A stretch of 64,000 bases of DNA, taken from the NCBI RefSeq assembly GCF_013185185.1, contig NZ_JAAZWE010000005.1:310001-374000 (forward strand). Reading direction: 5' to 3'. Origin of the DNA: Saccharibacillus endophyticus (lineage in GTDB: Bacteria > Bacillota > Bacilli > Paenibacillales > Paenibacillaceae). The notes beneath the pieces were generated by a model. The model was not told the origin of the DNA. It saw only the letters and a list, made by a program, of their open reading frames with translations, and made no database searches. Shown here in pieces: positions 26,932-35,803 of the stretch; within the stretch, counting starts at the first letter, position 1, and each line of letters begins with the position of its first letter. The position numbers and the translations under genes are program-made.

Positions 26932-27888
26932 ATGACGAACCGTTTGACCTTTTCCAATCCTATCGCCGAACAGGCGGCCGACCCTTGGGTTTATCGGCAT
27001 ACCGACGGATTTTACTATTTCATGTGCACCAAGGGCGATGTGCTCGAACTGCTGCGCTCGCCCCGTTTGACGACGATTGCCGACGGCGACAGCCGGATCG
27101 TCTGGAAACCGGAACCCGGAGGCAGGCACAGTCACCATCTATGGGCGCCGGAAATTCATTTCTTGAACGGCTGCTGGTATATCTATTACACCGCCAACGA
27201 CGGCGGAGGCGACGATACCCGGCAGGTATGCGTGCTGGAAAACGTCGGCCCCGATCCGATGGAAGGCGAATGGAGATGGCGCGGCGCGCTGCCGACCCCG
27301 GCTCCCGGACTCGACGGCTCCGTGCTGGAGACGGGCGACAACCTGTACTTCCTGTATGCGGGCTACGGCCATTTTCCCGATTACGGCTCGGCCGTCTATA
27401 TCATGCGCATGGACAACCCGTACACGCTGCAAGATCGCGAGCATGTGCTGCTGACCGCGCCGACGCTGGATTGGGAAAAGCAGGGCGGCATGGCGATCAA
27501 CGAAGGTCCCGTGATTCTCCGCCGCAACGGACGCGTCTTCCTGATTTACTCCGCCAGCACCACTTGGTCGGAAGATTACTGCCTCGGCATGCTGACCATG
27601 GACGAGCACCATGATCCGATGCTGCCGGAATCCTGGAGCAAATCGCCTCAGCCCGTTTTCCGCAAAAATGCCGCAGCCCAAGTTTATGCCGTCGGCCATA
27701 ACAGCTTCACGACCTCGCCGGACGGACAGGAAGACTGGATCGTGTTCCATGCGCTGTCCGCTCCGGGCGAAGATACGGCACATCGCGCGACGCGCATCCA
27801 AAAATTCGGGTGGCACGCGGACGGAACGCCGGATTTCGGTACGCCGCTCGGCAACGACCGACCGTTGGACATGCCTTCCGGCGAATAA
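26932..27888 (+). CDS. GH43 family glycoside hydrolase (arabinanase/xylosidase type)
   Basis: 318 aa, a single five-bladed beta-propeller domain. Catalytic residues are recognisable: general base Asp in ADPWV near residue 17, pKa-modulating Asp in GLDGSVLE, and general acid Glu in INEGPVILRRNG. HHLWAPEIHFLNGCWYIYYT is also typical. There is no signal peptide, so it acts in the cytoplasm on imported oligosaccharides, probably arabino- or xylo-oligosaccharides. It is followed by an ABC importer in the same orientation and preceded by a cre-like site. Confidence 0.9.
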   Translation: MTNRLTFSNPIAEQAADPWVYRHTDGFYYFMCTKGDVLELLRSPRLTTIADGDSRIVWKPEPGGRHSHHLWAPEIHFLNGCWYIYYTANDGGGDDTRQVCVLENVGPDPMEGEWRWRGALPTPAPGLDGSVLETGDNLYFLYAGYGHFPDYGSAVYIMRMDNPYTLQDREHVLLTAPTLDWEKQGGMAINEGPVILRRNGRVFLIYSASTTWSEDYCLGMLTMDEHHDPMLPESWSKSPQPVFRKNAAAQVYAVGHNSFTTSPDGQEDWIVFHALSAPGEDTAHRATRIQKFGWHADGTPDFGTPLGNDRPLDMPSGE

Positions 27889-27956
27889 ACGGCATATCTG
27901 CCAAACACCTAAAAATACGTCCGTAAGACCAAAGATCCGTCTCTTGTAGGTTCTTA

Positions 27957-27971
27957 TTGTAAGCGTTACCA
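27957..27971 (+). promoter_or_regulatory. cre-like site upstream of the solute-binding protein gene
   Basis: TTGTAAGCGTTACCA matches WTGNAARCGNWWWCA at 14 of 15 positions. It lies 39 bp before the start codon at 28010 and is a likely CcpA operator for the sugar ABC transporter. Confidence 0.65.
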
Positions 27972-28009
27972 TTTATTCGAATATCAATAAACAGATCAGG
28001 GGGATGTAC

Positions 28010-29746
28010 ATGAACATGAAAACATTCGCGAAAAAGATCGGGATGCTGGCCGCCGTTTCCGCACTTGCCGTCTCTACCGCATGCAGCAGCGGAGGCAGCG
28101 AAAGCGAAGAAGCGGCGACGACGGACACCGAAGCGGCGGGCAAGCAGGAACAAGTGGCGTTTACCGATATCGGAGGCGAGATCAAAGGCAACGAAAAGCC
28201 GACGCCGGAGCAGATCGCCGAGGTCAACGACACGCTCAACGATACATATCTGGGAGACATTTTCGAACAAAAGATTCCGAGCAACTATGCCGCCTATCCG
28301 TTCCCGGGCGACGTCACGCTGGACGTATGGATGCCGGCCAACCCCGACGTTCCGGACATGAACACGCAGGTCGTGCAGGATCAGGTGGAAAAACTGACAG
28401 GCATCAAAGTCAACTTCATCACGCCGCCGGTCGGCCAGGAAGCGGACTCGTTCACGCTCATGATCTCCTCGGGCGAGCTGCCGGACATCATTATCGATCC
28501 GGGCCGTTATCCGGGCGGATTGGAAGCGGGCGTGAACGACGGCGCGTATATCGACCTGACCGAACAGATGGAGAAAAACGCGCCGAACTACAGCGAATGG
28601 CGCAACTCCGACGAGATGCGCCGCAAAACGACCGTCACCGACGACGGACGCCTGCTCGGCTTTTACGGCATTGCGCCTTACTCCGAGTGGATGTGGTTCG
28701 GCATGCTGATCAAGCAGGAAGCGCTGGACAAAACGGGTCTCGAAGTACCGACGACCGTCGACGAATGGCATGCGTTCCTGACCAAAGCGAAAGAAGTCGG
28801 CTACTCCGAACCGCTCAACTACGGCTCGAGCTACGGCCAGCTTTTCACGGGCATCATCAACGGCGCTTACGGCGTCTGGGATTGGACCTTCCTCGACGCG
28901 GACGGCAAAGTCCAATGGGGTCCGGCGCAGCCTAAAGCCAAAGAATACCTGACGACGATGCAGCAGTGGAACAAAGAAGGGCTGCTGAACCGCGACTGGG
29001 CAACGGCCGATTTCAACCAGCGCATGGCGACCGCCATCTCGGACAAAACGGCGGTCATGATGGATTCTCCCGACACCATGTGGAGCTACTGGAAACAGCA
29101 GAACGGGTTCGACTTCGTGGGCGCGCCGAATCCGGTGCTGAACGAAGGAGACCAGCCGCAGGTCAGCTACAAAAACTTCATGCGCGCCGGCACCAACGCC
29201 GCGATCACCACGCAGGCCGACAACGTCGAAGCGGCGATGGCGTTCCTCGACTTCAGCTACACGAAAAAAGGCTGGGAGCTGCTGAACTACGGCGAATACG
29301 GCAAAGTCCATCTGATCGACGCCGACGGCAAGCCGTACTACCCGGCCGAAAGCTACATTTACGAAGATCCGGACGGCCAACCGGTCGCGACGACGCTGCA
29401 TAAATACCGCATGCACAACTGGCCGGACATCCGCGACGAGCACAACTCCAACCCGCTGATCGTGGCGGAAGGCAGCTACTCGGGCGATATCCGCAAAACG
29501 TGGACGGAAGAAATGGACGCGAGCATGACCATGCCTCCGATCACGTTCACCCAGGCCGAAGCTTCCCGCGAAGCGGAACTGGGCAACCAGCTTTCGACGC
29601 TGCGCAACGAATATTTCGCCAAAATCATCATGGGCGAGCTGCCGGTAGACGCCTACGACAAATTCCTGGCCGAAGCGCAAAAAATGGGTCTCGACGAGTT
29701 CCTGAGCCTCCATCAGGCGGCGCTTGACCGGTACAACCAACGCTAA
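28010..29746 (+). CDS. ABC transporter extracellular sugar-binding lipoprotein (LplA-like)
   Basis: 578 aa from ATG 28010, 6 nt after AGGGGG. An ATG at 28004 abuts the ribosome binding site. The lipobox is ALAVSTACSSGG, with Cys at about residue 25. The size and the motifs VTLDVWMPANPDV, GELPDIIIDPG and GFYGIAPYSEWMW fit the large COG1653 binding proteins paired with LplB/LplC permeases. No ATPase gene is present in the window. Such systems use a shared MsmX-type ATPase encoded elsewhere. It probably captures GH43-processed plant oligosaccharides. Confidence 0.9.
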   Translation: MNMKTFAKKIGMLAAVSALAVSTACSSGGSESEEAATTDTEAAGKQEQVAFTDIGGEIKGNEKPTPEQIAEVNDTLNDTYLGDIFEQKIPSNYAAYPFPGDVTLDVWMPANPDVPDMNTQVVQDQVEKLTGIKVNFITPPVGQEADSFTLMISSGELPDIIIDPGRYPGGLEAGVNDGAYIDLTEQMEKNAPNYSEWRNSDEMRRKTTVTDDGRLLGFYGIAPYSEWMWFGMLIKQEALDKTGLEVPTTVDEWHAFLTKAKEVGYSEPLNYGSSYGQLFTGIINGAYGVWDWTFLDADGKVQWGPAQPKAKEYLTTMQQWNKEGLLNRDWATADFNQRMATAISDKTAVMMDSPDTMWSYWKQQNGFDFVGAPNPVLNEGDQPQVSYKNFMRAGTNAAITTQADNVEAAMAFLDFSYTKKGWELLNYGEYGKVHLIDADGKPYYPAESYIYEDPDGQPVATTLHKYRMHNWPDIRDEHNSNPLIVAEGSYSGDIRKTWTEEMDASMTMPPITFTQAEASREAELGNQLSTLRNEYFAKIIMGELPVDAYDKFLAEAQKMGLDEFLSLHQAALDRYNQR

Positions 29747-29780
29747 TGCGACCGACTGATAAAAAGGAGGTGACCTACCG

Positions 29781-30749
29781 GTGCTAACGCTGCGCAAAAA
29801 CAAAAAAGGCAACGCCCTCGCCGCGTCCGAACGCCCGAAAACGTCGCTGACGATCCGCAAAGACGTACGCAAAAACTGGTTTCCTTATCTGCTGGCGATT
29901 CCCGTTCTCGCCTGGTTCATCATTTTCTGCTACGGTCCCATGTGGGGCGTGCTGATCGCGTTCAAAGACTATAAACCGCTGCTCGGCTTCGAAGACAGTC
30001 CGTGGGTCGGCTTCAAGCATTTCGTCGACTTTTTCCAGGGACCGTACTTTTGGCGGGTGGTCAAAAACACGCTGCTGCTGAACCTGTGGGGCATCGGCTT
30101 CGGCTTCACCGCCCCGATCATTTTGGCGCTGCTGCTGAACGAAATCCGCAACAAAATGTTCAAGCGCACCGTGCAAACGATCACTTATATGCCGCACTTT
30201 ATCTCGCTGGTCGTCGTGGCAGGCATGATCCATATTTTCACCGCCGACGAAGGGATCATCACGCAGGTGCTGCAATGGATCACGGGCAAAGAATATTCGT
30301 CCCTGCTCGGCTATTCCTCCATGTTCCGGCCGCTCTACGTGTTCTCGGGCATCTGGCAAAGCATCGGCTGGGAAAGCATCATCTACCTCGCCGCCATGGG
30401 TTCGATCGACACGTCGCTGTATGAAGCGGCGGATATGGACGGCGCGAACCGGCTGCAAAAAATGTGGCACGTCACGCTGCCGCAGATTACGCCGACCATC
30501 GTCATCCTGTTCATTTTCGCCGTCGGCGGCCTGATGGCTTCCGGTTACGAAAAAATCATCCTGCTCTACAACCCGCTTACTTACGACACGGCGGACGTCA
30601 TCGCTTCTTACGTGTACCGCCGAGGCCTGCGAGAAGCGAGTCTCAGTTACTCGACGGCCGTCGGATTGTTCAGCGCGGTCATCAACTTCGGCTTGCTATG
30701 GATGACGAACAACATCGCGCGGCGCAAATCCGAAGTCAGTCTGTGGTAG
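29781..30749 (+). CDS. ABC sugar transporter permease (LplB-like)
   Basis: 322 aa from GTG 29781, behind AAGGAGGTGA. Six transmembrane helices follow a cytoplasmic N-terminus. The helix 1 region is FPYLLAIPVLAWFIIFCYGP. The EAA loop that contacts the ATPase is EAADMDGANRLQKMWHVTLP. Begins 34 bp after the binding-protein stop, in the same operon. Confidence 0.92.
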   Translation: MLTLRKNKKGNALAASERPKTSLTIRKDVRKNWFPYLLAIPVLAWFIIFCYGPMWGVLIAFKDYKPLLGFEDSPWVGFKHFVDFFQGPYFWRVVKNTLLLNLWGIGFGFTAPIILALLLNEIRNKMFKRTVQTITYMPHFISLVVVAGMIHIFTADEGIITQVLQWITGKEYSSLLGYSSMFRPLYVFSGIWQSIGWESIIYLAAMGSIDTSLYEAADMDGANRLQKMWHVTLPQITPTIVILFIFAVGGLMASGYEKIILLYNPLTYDTADVIASYVYRRGLREASLSYSTAVGLFSAVINFGLLWMTNNIARRKSEVSLW

Positions 30750-30795
30750 CGTTCAGGCATCGCGATACCTTCGTTCGAAAGGAGAGACTCCGCAA

Positions 30796-31698
30796 ATGGT
30801 CCAATACAAATCGCTGGGCAACCGGCTGTTCGACGGCGCGATCTACGTGCTGCTCGCCGCTCTGACGCTGGTCTGCCTGTATCCGATCGTGCATATCCTG
30901 TTCGCTTCGATGAGCAATCCGAGCGAGCTGGTCGCGCATAAAGGACTGCTGCTCGCGCCGCTCGGCTTCACCCTCGACGGCTACAAGCTGATCTTCCGCG
31001 ACAACGCCCTGATCGTCGGCTACGCCAACACGCTGCTGTACGTCGGACTGGGCACGGCGATCAACATGGTCATGACGATCATGGGCGCGTACGTCCTGTC
31101 GCGGCGCGAGCTTTTTTTCAAAAAGTACATCATGATCATCATCACCATCACGATGTTTTTCGGCGGCGGCCTGATTCCGTGGTTCCTGCTGATGAAAGAC
31201 ATCGGGCTATACAACAACATCTGGGCGATGGTGCTGCCGGGCGCGATCAGCACGTGGAACATGATTATCCTGCGCACCGGTTTCCAAGCCCTCCCGCAGG
31301 AGTTGGAGGAAGCCGCGACGATCGACGGGGCGAGCCAGGCGCGCATTCTGCTGAGCATCATCATCCCGTTGTCCAAAGCGACGCTGGCCGTCATTTTCCT
31401 CTACTATCTCGTCGGCAACTGGAACTCCTGGTTCAACGCGATGGTGCTGCTGCAGGACCGGGACAAGTTCCCGCTTCAGCTTTTGTTAAAAGAAATCCTC
31501 GTCGCCAACGATACGAGCGCGGCCACTATGGGCAGCGCGGGCGGCGTCGTGATCGACAGCGCGGGCAGCGCCACCGCTTACCGCGAGCTGGTCAAATATT
31601 GCACCATCGTCGTCTCGACGCTCCCGATCCTGCTGGTGTACCCGTTCTTGCAGAAGTATTTCGTGAAGGGCGTGTACGTGGGATCGATCAAGGGATAA
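30796..31698 (+). CDS. ABC sugar transporter permease (LplC/YtcP-like)
   Basis: 300 aa, with AAAGGAG before ATG 30796. Six transmembrane helices. The EAA loop reads EEAATIDGASQARILLSIIIP, and the C-terminus PFLQKYFVKGVYVGSIKG is typical of the family. It forms the heterodimeric channel with the 29781 product. Last gene of the transporter operon, ended by the terminator at 31771. Confidence 0.93.
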   Translation: MVQYKSLGNRLFDGAIYVLLAALTLVCLYPIVHILFASMSNPSELVAHKGLLLAPLGFTLDGYKLIFRDNALIVGYANTLLYVGLGTAINMVMTIMGAYVLSRRELFFKKYIMIIITITMFFGGGLIPWFLLMKDIGLYNNIWAMVLPGAISTWNMIILRTGFQALPQELEEAATIDGASQARILLSIIIPLSKATLAVIFLYYLVGNWNSWFNAMVLLQDRDKFPLQLLLKEILVANDTSAATMGSAGGVVIDSAGSATAYRELVKYCTIVVSTLPILLVYPFLQKYFVKGVYVGSIKG

Positions 31699-31770
31699 CC
31701 GCTGCGGCATGAAAAAGGTTTCGCGCGCAAACCGTCGGCCTCCCCCACCCTCCGGCGGTTTGCGAATTTA

Positions 31771-31818
31771 AAAAAAGCTGTCTCCTGCACCGACTCGCGG
31801 TGCGGGGACAGCTTTTTT
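31771..31818 (+). terminator. Rho-independent terminator of the sugar ABC operon
   Basis: AAAAAAGCTGTC..CC-TGCACCG pairs with CGGTGC-GGGGACAGCTTTTTT around ACTCG. The symmetrical A- and T-runs make it bidirectional, serving the convergent SnoaL-like gene as well. Confidence 0.9.
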
Positions 31819-31872
31819 ATTAATGCGCCGGATGAAGTTTGGACATGCCGCACAACGTTCCGGCCCTCCGAT

Positions 31873-32253
31873 TTACGCCGTATACTTCCCGAACGCGTCT
31901 TTGTCCGTCGGCACGTTCTCCAAATAAACGATTTTCCCGTCCGCGTTAAAACGAGCGATATCCACGCCCGTTTTCGCATAAACCGCACCTTCCGACGTCC
32001 GGCCGCACACCGCCCAATTCGTATGGTAGCTGCCGTCCGCTTGAAGCGCCCAGCCGTCCCACATATGTTTCACGTCGCGGTTATGCACGTAGAAGGCTCT
32101 TACGAAATCTTCGAATCCTGTTCGGCTATTGCCGTTCAGCACGATCTCCGCGTCTTCCGCGAACAGCGACAACAGATCGTTCATTGCCGATTCATCCGTG
32201 CGGGCCGCGTCGAACAAGCGAAAATACGTATTCAGTACCGTCAGCGTTTCCAT
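31873..32253 (-). CDS. SnoaL/NTF2-like protein
   Basis: 126 aa. An alpha+beta-barrel cone fold is indicated by the pattern LFAEDAEIVLNGNSRTGFEDF, KHMWDGWALQADG and GVDIARFNADGKIVYLENVP, which is characteristic of SnoaL-like polyketide-cyclase or NTF2 homologues. Many bind or isomerise small ligands, and no catalytic residue can be singled out. It is divergent from the ArsR-type gene at 32409, which may control it. Confidence 0.8.
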   Translation of the reverse strand: METLTVLNTYFRLFDAARTDESAMNDLLSLFAEDAEIVLNGNSRTGFEDFVRAFYVHNRDVKHMWDGWALQADGSYHTNWAVCGRTSEGAVYAKTGVDIARFNADGKIVYLENVPTDKDAFGKYTA

Positions 32254-32408
32254 GGTTAATCCTCCCGAAACAATGCTACCGCATCATCTATTGTTTGATA
32301 TTTTTCGAACTGAAAAGGAATATACCATACTCTTTGAGCATTCCGCAATCTTTAGTTCGATTTTTTTCGAAATTTGTATTCAATCCGTGATTGTGCTACC
32401 CTACAACC

Positions 32409-32723
32409 ATGAAAACTCTAACCCTTCCTTCGATTTCCGAAATGGATTTGACTGCCGTCTGTGCCGCGCTCGGCGATCCGGTACGCATGAAGATCGTTCA
32501 GTGCTTGGCTCGCTCGGGCGAGAAAAATTGTTCCGGCTTCGAAGTCGAACACATTTCCAAATCGACGTTATCCCACCATATCAAGATTCTGCGCGAGTCC
32601 GGATTGATCCAACCGCGTTTTCAAGGCAAGGAGCATTTCTACTCTCTGCGAAAGGAAGACCTGGACCGCCGGTTTCCGGGTATGGTGGAAATGCTGTTGA
32701 ACGAGCCTGCATCGAAGGAATAA
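32409..32723 (+). CDS. ArsR-family winged-helix regulator
   Basis: 104 aa. The winged-helix motif KSTLSHHIKILRESGLI, preceded by LGDPVRMKIVQCL, is typical of ArsR/SmtB repressors. There is no metal-binding CxC in helix 3. A Cys pair at residues about 30 and 43 (VQCLARSGEKNCSG) could be redox- or metal-sensing, but this is speculative. No ribosome binding site is visible before ATG 32409, and an upstream in-frame GTG (32391) lacks one too. The transcript may start very close to the ATG. Divergently paired with the SnoaL-like gene. Confidence 0.85.
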   Translation: MKTLTLPSISEMDLTAVCAALGDPVRMKIVQCLARSGEKNCSGFEVEHISKSTLSHHIKILRESGLIQPRFQGKEHFYSLRKEDLDRRFPGMVEMLLNEPASKE

Positions 32724-32775
32724 CAGATTGTGAACGGCGATCTCCGAAACCTCCAAGCAATCTTCGGCACAAACG

Positions 32776-32818
32776 AAACAGGCCGATCAGCGGATTTGAT
32801 CCGTCGATCGGCCTGTTT
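32776..32818. terminator. Bidirectional terminator between convergent genes
   Basis: A perfect 13-bp stem, aaacaggccgatc and its complement, with a 17-nt loop, lies between the ArsR-type gene and the convergent membrane protein gene. A T-rich stretch follows on the plus strand. Confidence 0.75.
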
Positions 32819-32846
32819 GGCTGTTCCGTTTTTTTGATCGTATTCA

Positions 32847-33362
32847 TTAAGCACTCCAGCCGGATAGCGCTTCCGAACGTGTACGTTTCACCCGAACCAC
32901 CAGGCCGACGATGCGCACGATCAGCATCGAAGCGGCCATGAAGATGAATGCCGGACCGATAATGTACAGATCGAAATGATGCAGCTGCGAGTACCGGTAG
33001 GCCGTCTCCCCATGGTTGGTTACCCATTGCACGAGTCCGATCCGCAGGATGAACATGATCGACAGAACACCCACGCTGGCAATGCCGTTAGTTACGTAAG
33101 TCTTGCGGCTTTTCGCATCATGTTCGATATGGGACATGGTGAGCAGAAGCGCGCCGATCAAGGCACCGAATGCGGCGGACGCCGCGAGCAGCCAAACGTT
33201 ATTGCCGCCGTTCGGGATGTCTTTCAGGTACGTGGCGCCGAAGTAGCTGATGACGAGAATCGGCAGGATCAGGCGGATCGGATTGAATGCCTTGCGGCCG
33301 AATGTGCTCCAAGTGAGAAGGGCGAAAATAGCGAGTGTCGAAATCCAGGTCGTTACAGTCAT
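32847..33362 (-). CDS. Small multi-pass membrane protein of unknown function
   Basis: 171 aa with four or five hydrophobic helices, e.g. WISTLAIFALLTWSTFG, LILPILVISYFGATYL, WLLAASAAFGALIGALLL and IGPAFIFMAASMLIVRIVGL. Its size and layout recall CcdC-like (DUF1453) membrane proteins, but no diagnostic motif is seen. The ribosome binding site AAGGAGG lies close to ATG 33362. Monocistronic. Confidence 0.65.
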   Translation of the reverse strand: MTVTTWISTLAIFALLTWSTFGRKAFNPIRLILPILVISYFGATYLKDIPNGGNNVWLLAASAAFGALIGALLLTMSHIEHDAKSRKTYVTNGIASVGVLSIMFILRIGLVQWVTNHGETAYRYSQLHHFDLYIIGPAFIFMAASMLIVRIVGLVVRVKRTRSEALSGWSA

Positions 33363-33507
33363 GTGTGTTGCCTCCTTGTTGTTTTTGGGATGTCTTAAGC
33401 TTATCCCGATTCAGGAGGCACCGCGTCCACCGAGGGATTGGTCTTGACGCAAAAGCTTATCCACCTGTGGATGGATGCGCGGATTCGGAAAATCGGTTAT
33501 CCCCAGG

Positions 33508-33546
33508 CAAAAAGAAGCCGACGGCGCTTTATTCGCCGTCGGCTTT
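33508..33546 (-). terminator. Rho-independent terminator of the LiaRS/DesKR-type operon
   Basis: On the minus strand AAGCCGACGGCG pairs with CGCCGTCGGCTT and is followed by CTTTTTG, 13 bp past the response regulator stop. Confidence 0.88.
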
Positions 33547-33558
33547 GTGGATAATCGG

Positions 33559-34317
33559 CTACTGCACAATCCCGTTCCGAATCGCGTACACGACCGCCTG
33601 CGTCCGATCCTGCACGTCGAACTTTTGCAGGATGCGATGCACATGCGTCTTCACCGTGCTTTCGCTGACGAACAGCTTGGCCGCGATCTCTTCGTTGCGC
33701 AGTCCGTAAGCCATTTGCTGAAGCACTTCCAGTTCTCTCGCCGTAAAAGGCTGGAGCAGCTCTGCGGCAGGCTCCGCAGTTCGTTCCGACGCGCCTATAT
33801 CCTTCGCCGCAGCTCCTTCGGCAGCAGGTACCGAAGCCGAGGTATCGTCCGCCTGCCGCTGCAATGCCTGACCGATCAGCTTCCCGGCCAATGCGGTGCG
33901 GAAAATGACTTCGCCGCGCAATGCCGCACGAATCGCGGTCAGCAGCTCCTCCGGTTCCGTGTCCTTAAGCAGGTAGCCGATCGCCCCCGCGCGAATGCCT
34001 TCCAACACATACTCTTCCGTGTCAAACGTAGTCAAAATGACGATTTTGCAATCCGGCAGCTTTTCCAAAATGCGCCGCGTCGCTTCGATTCCGTTGAACT
34101 CGGGCATTTGGACATCCATCAAAATGAGCTGAGGATGCTGCTCCAGCGCGACTTTCACCGCATCCGGCCCGCTTCCGGCCTCGCCTGCGACTTCAAGGTC
34201 CGGCTGCGCTCCGATAATATACTTCATTCCTTGACGAACGAGCGGCTGGTCGTCCACGAGCAGGATTTTGGCGATTCTAGCGTTCAACATTTTATTCACA
34301 GATTCCTCGTTAGCCAT
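33559..34317 (-). CDS. NarL/LuxR-type response regulator
   Basis: 252 aa. A receiver domain (KILLVDDQPLVRQGM; phospho-Asp in LILMDVQMP; Lys in YLLKDTEPEEL) is joined to a LuxR-type HTH (TARELEVLQQMAYG, FVSESTVKTHVHRIL). The interdomain linker, about residues 145-185, is unusually long and Ala/Ser/Glu-rich. Start ATG 34317 lies 9 nt after AAGGGAG and overlaps the kinase gene by 8 nt, so the two are translationally coupled. Resembles LiaR/DesR/YxjL-type regulators. The target is unknown. Confidence 0.92.
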   Translation of the reverse strand: MANEESVNKMLNARIAKILLVDDQPLVRQGMKYIIGAQPDLEVAGEAGSGPDAVKVALEQHPQLILMDVQMPEFNGIEATRRILEKLPDCKIVILTTFDTEEYVLEGIRAGAIGYLLKDTEPEELLTAIRAALRGEVIFRTALAGKLIGQALQRQADDTSASVPAAEGAAAKDIGASERTAEPAAELLQPFTARELEVLQQMAYGLRNEEIAAKLFVSESTVKTHVHRILQKFDVQDRTQAVVYAIRNGIVQ

Positions 34318-35539
34318 GCTGCTCATCTCCCTTGTCTCGATCGATCGCCAGCGGCAGCGCAATATCGATCGCGATACCGTGCGGTTCCTGTGCTTCGATC
34401 ATGCATTCCCCGCCGACGTCCCGGCAGCGTTTGCGAATCCCGCCCAATCCGAAGCCTTCTTGCAGCGGCTCTCCCGGCTTCAGAATACCGTCGTCACGGT
34501 AACTCAGCGCCAGGTTGCTCCCGCTTTGCTTGATCGTAATCTCTACTTGATGCGCCTGAGCATGACGAATCGTGTTCGTTAACGCCTCCTGCAAGCAGCG
34601 GTACAAAGCTGCCGCAATTTGCGGCGGCCACTCTTGCTGCCTGCCCGCATTTTCTTCTATGTTCAATATGATTTGCGGCGCGCCGGGAACAACCGAGGTC
34701 TGCTGAACCAGACTGCGCAGCGACACGATACCGGCGCCGCTCTCATCCGTTCCCATTTCGTGCACGACGGAACGGACTTCCTGCATACACGAACGCGCCA
34801 CTTCCAGCAACGTGCGCACGATGCGTTCGGATTCCGCCGGATCGCTTTTCAACACGTAAGGCAGCGCTTGAAGCTGAACGATGACCGAAGTCAGACGGTG
34901 GCCGATGCTGTCGTGAATATCCCGCGCGATCCGGCTGCGTTCTTCCAGCACGGCATAACGCAGCGACTGCACCGTAGCCTGCTCCAGCTCCTCGTGCGCC
35001 CGTTGAAGCTTGGCATGCGTATCGGCCAGCTCGGCATGAATAATCTTCAATTCCTCGGCATGCTGCTGCTGTTCGCGCTGTTTGGATCGATTGATGCGGA
35101 TCATGCGCAGCAGCGCGTACAGCCCGACATAGATAAATAAATCCTGCCTCAGCAGGCTCTCCCAGGAGGCTCCTTCGTACACGATTTGCAGAATAAAAGT
35201 AACCGTCACGATCGCGATTGCCAGCACGGCCGAAGCCGGTTCAACCAGTAATAACGCGGTATAGCTGACCAAGAATCCTTGCAGGATCAGCAGCAGCGAC
35301 GTATCGTGACCGAACGCCAGCCAGTAGGCGACGGACGCCGCGTATAAGCCGCCGAATAAAAGGAATCGGACGTTCGGATTTTTGATCCGCGGGGAAATCG
35401 CCAGTCCCGCAATGAATACCAGGAATAAGATCGCCGAAGCCCAGCGCGCCGAATTCGAATCGGGCAGCAAGCGCGCGAACAGATACAGCAGCACGATGCT
35501 TGAGAGGATCTGGCCTCGGCGAAGCGGCAATGAGGTCAT
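34310..35539 (-). CDS. HisKA_3 sensor histidine kinase (LiaS/DesK type)
   Basis: 409 aa. About six transmembrane segments cover residues 1-150. A coiled coil (QREQQQHAEELKIIHAEL) follows, then the HisKA_3 phosphoacceptor RIARDIHDSIGHRLTS and an HATPase domain (LQEALTNTIRHAQAH; FGLGGIRKRC). A kinase with few extracytoplasmic residues probably senses the membrane itself, as DesK and LiaS do. First gene of the operon with its response regulator. Confidence 0.92.
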   Translation of the reverse strand: MTSLPLRRGQILSSIVLLYLFARLLPDSNSARWASAILFLVFIAGLAISPRIKNPNVRFLLFGGLYAASVAYWLAFGHDTSLLLILQGFLVSYTALLLVEPASAVLAIAIVTVTFILQIVYEGASWESLLRQDLFIYVGLYALLRMIRINRSKQREQQQHAEELKIIHAELADTHAKLQRAHEELEQATVQSLRYAVLEERSRIARDIHDSIGHRLTSVIVQLQALPYVLKSDPAESERIVRTLLEVARSCMQEVRSVVHEMGTDESGAGIVSLRSLVQQTSVVPGAPQIILNIEENAGRQQEWPPQIAAALYRCLQEALTNTIRHAQAHQVEITIKQSGSNLALSYRDDGILKPGEPLQEGFGLGGIRKRCRDVGGECMIEAQEPHGIAIDIALPLAIDRDKGDEQHG

Positions 35540-35580
35540 GTAGGAGACCGCCTTTCGGCTTTTATTTCGATTTTAGCACA

Positions 35581-35722
35581 ACGTTGGTGGGGGCGGGAGC
35601 AAGACCGTTTCGACCTGCGCTTCGTTGTCCTTTCCCCTTTTGATTGAATAAAAGATTAGCGGGGAGGGGAAAGGGCAAAGGCGCTTCGGTTCGAAACGGT
35701 CTCGCTCCCGGAGGTGGGGTAG
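35581..35722. repeat. Dispersed long palindrome, family 2, full-length copy (left of paiA)
   Basis: GGGAGCAAGACCGTTTCGA at the left pairs with TCGAAACGGTCTCGCTCCC at the right. Inner arms (TTTCCCC / GGGGAAA) surround an AT-rich centre. The right flank GGAGGTGGGGTAGT recurs after the shorter copy at 36.35-36.41 kb. It occupies most of the 264-bp gap between the kinase gene and paiA. Confidence 0.75.
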
Positions 35723-35803
35723 TAGAAGGAGGAAAAAATTAAGGGCGAAAGGATAAAATTAAAAGGTCAAAATCAAGTGATAAAAAATAGAGACGTCGAA
35801 GAT

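Noticed and set aside
26491..27138. 215-codon minus-strand ORF over the small-protein and GH43 region
   Set aside because: It runs through the strong plus-strand terminator and the GH43 5' end and has no start signals. The plus-strand genes explain the sequence.
27707..29872. 721-codon minus-strand ORF opposite the solute-binding protein
   Set aside because: Arg/Val/Phe-rich antisense frame created by GC-rich codon use. The plus-strand lipoprotein gene has clear family motifs.
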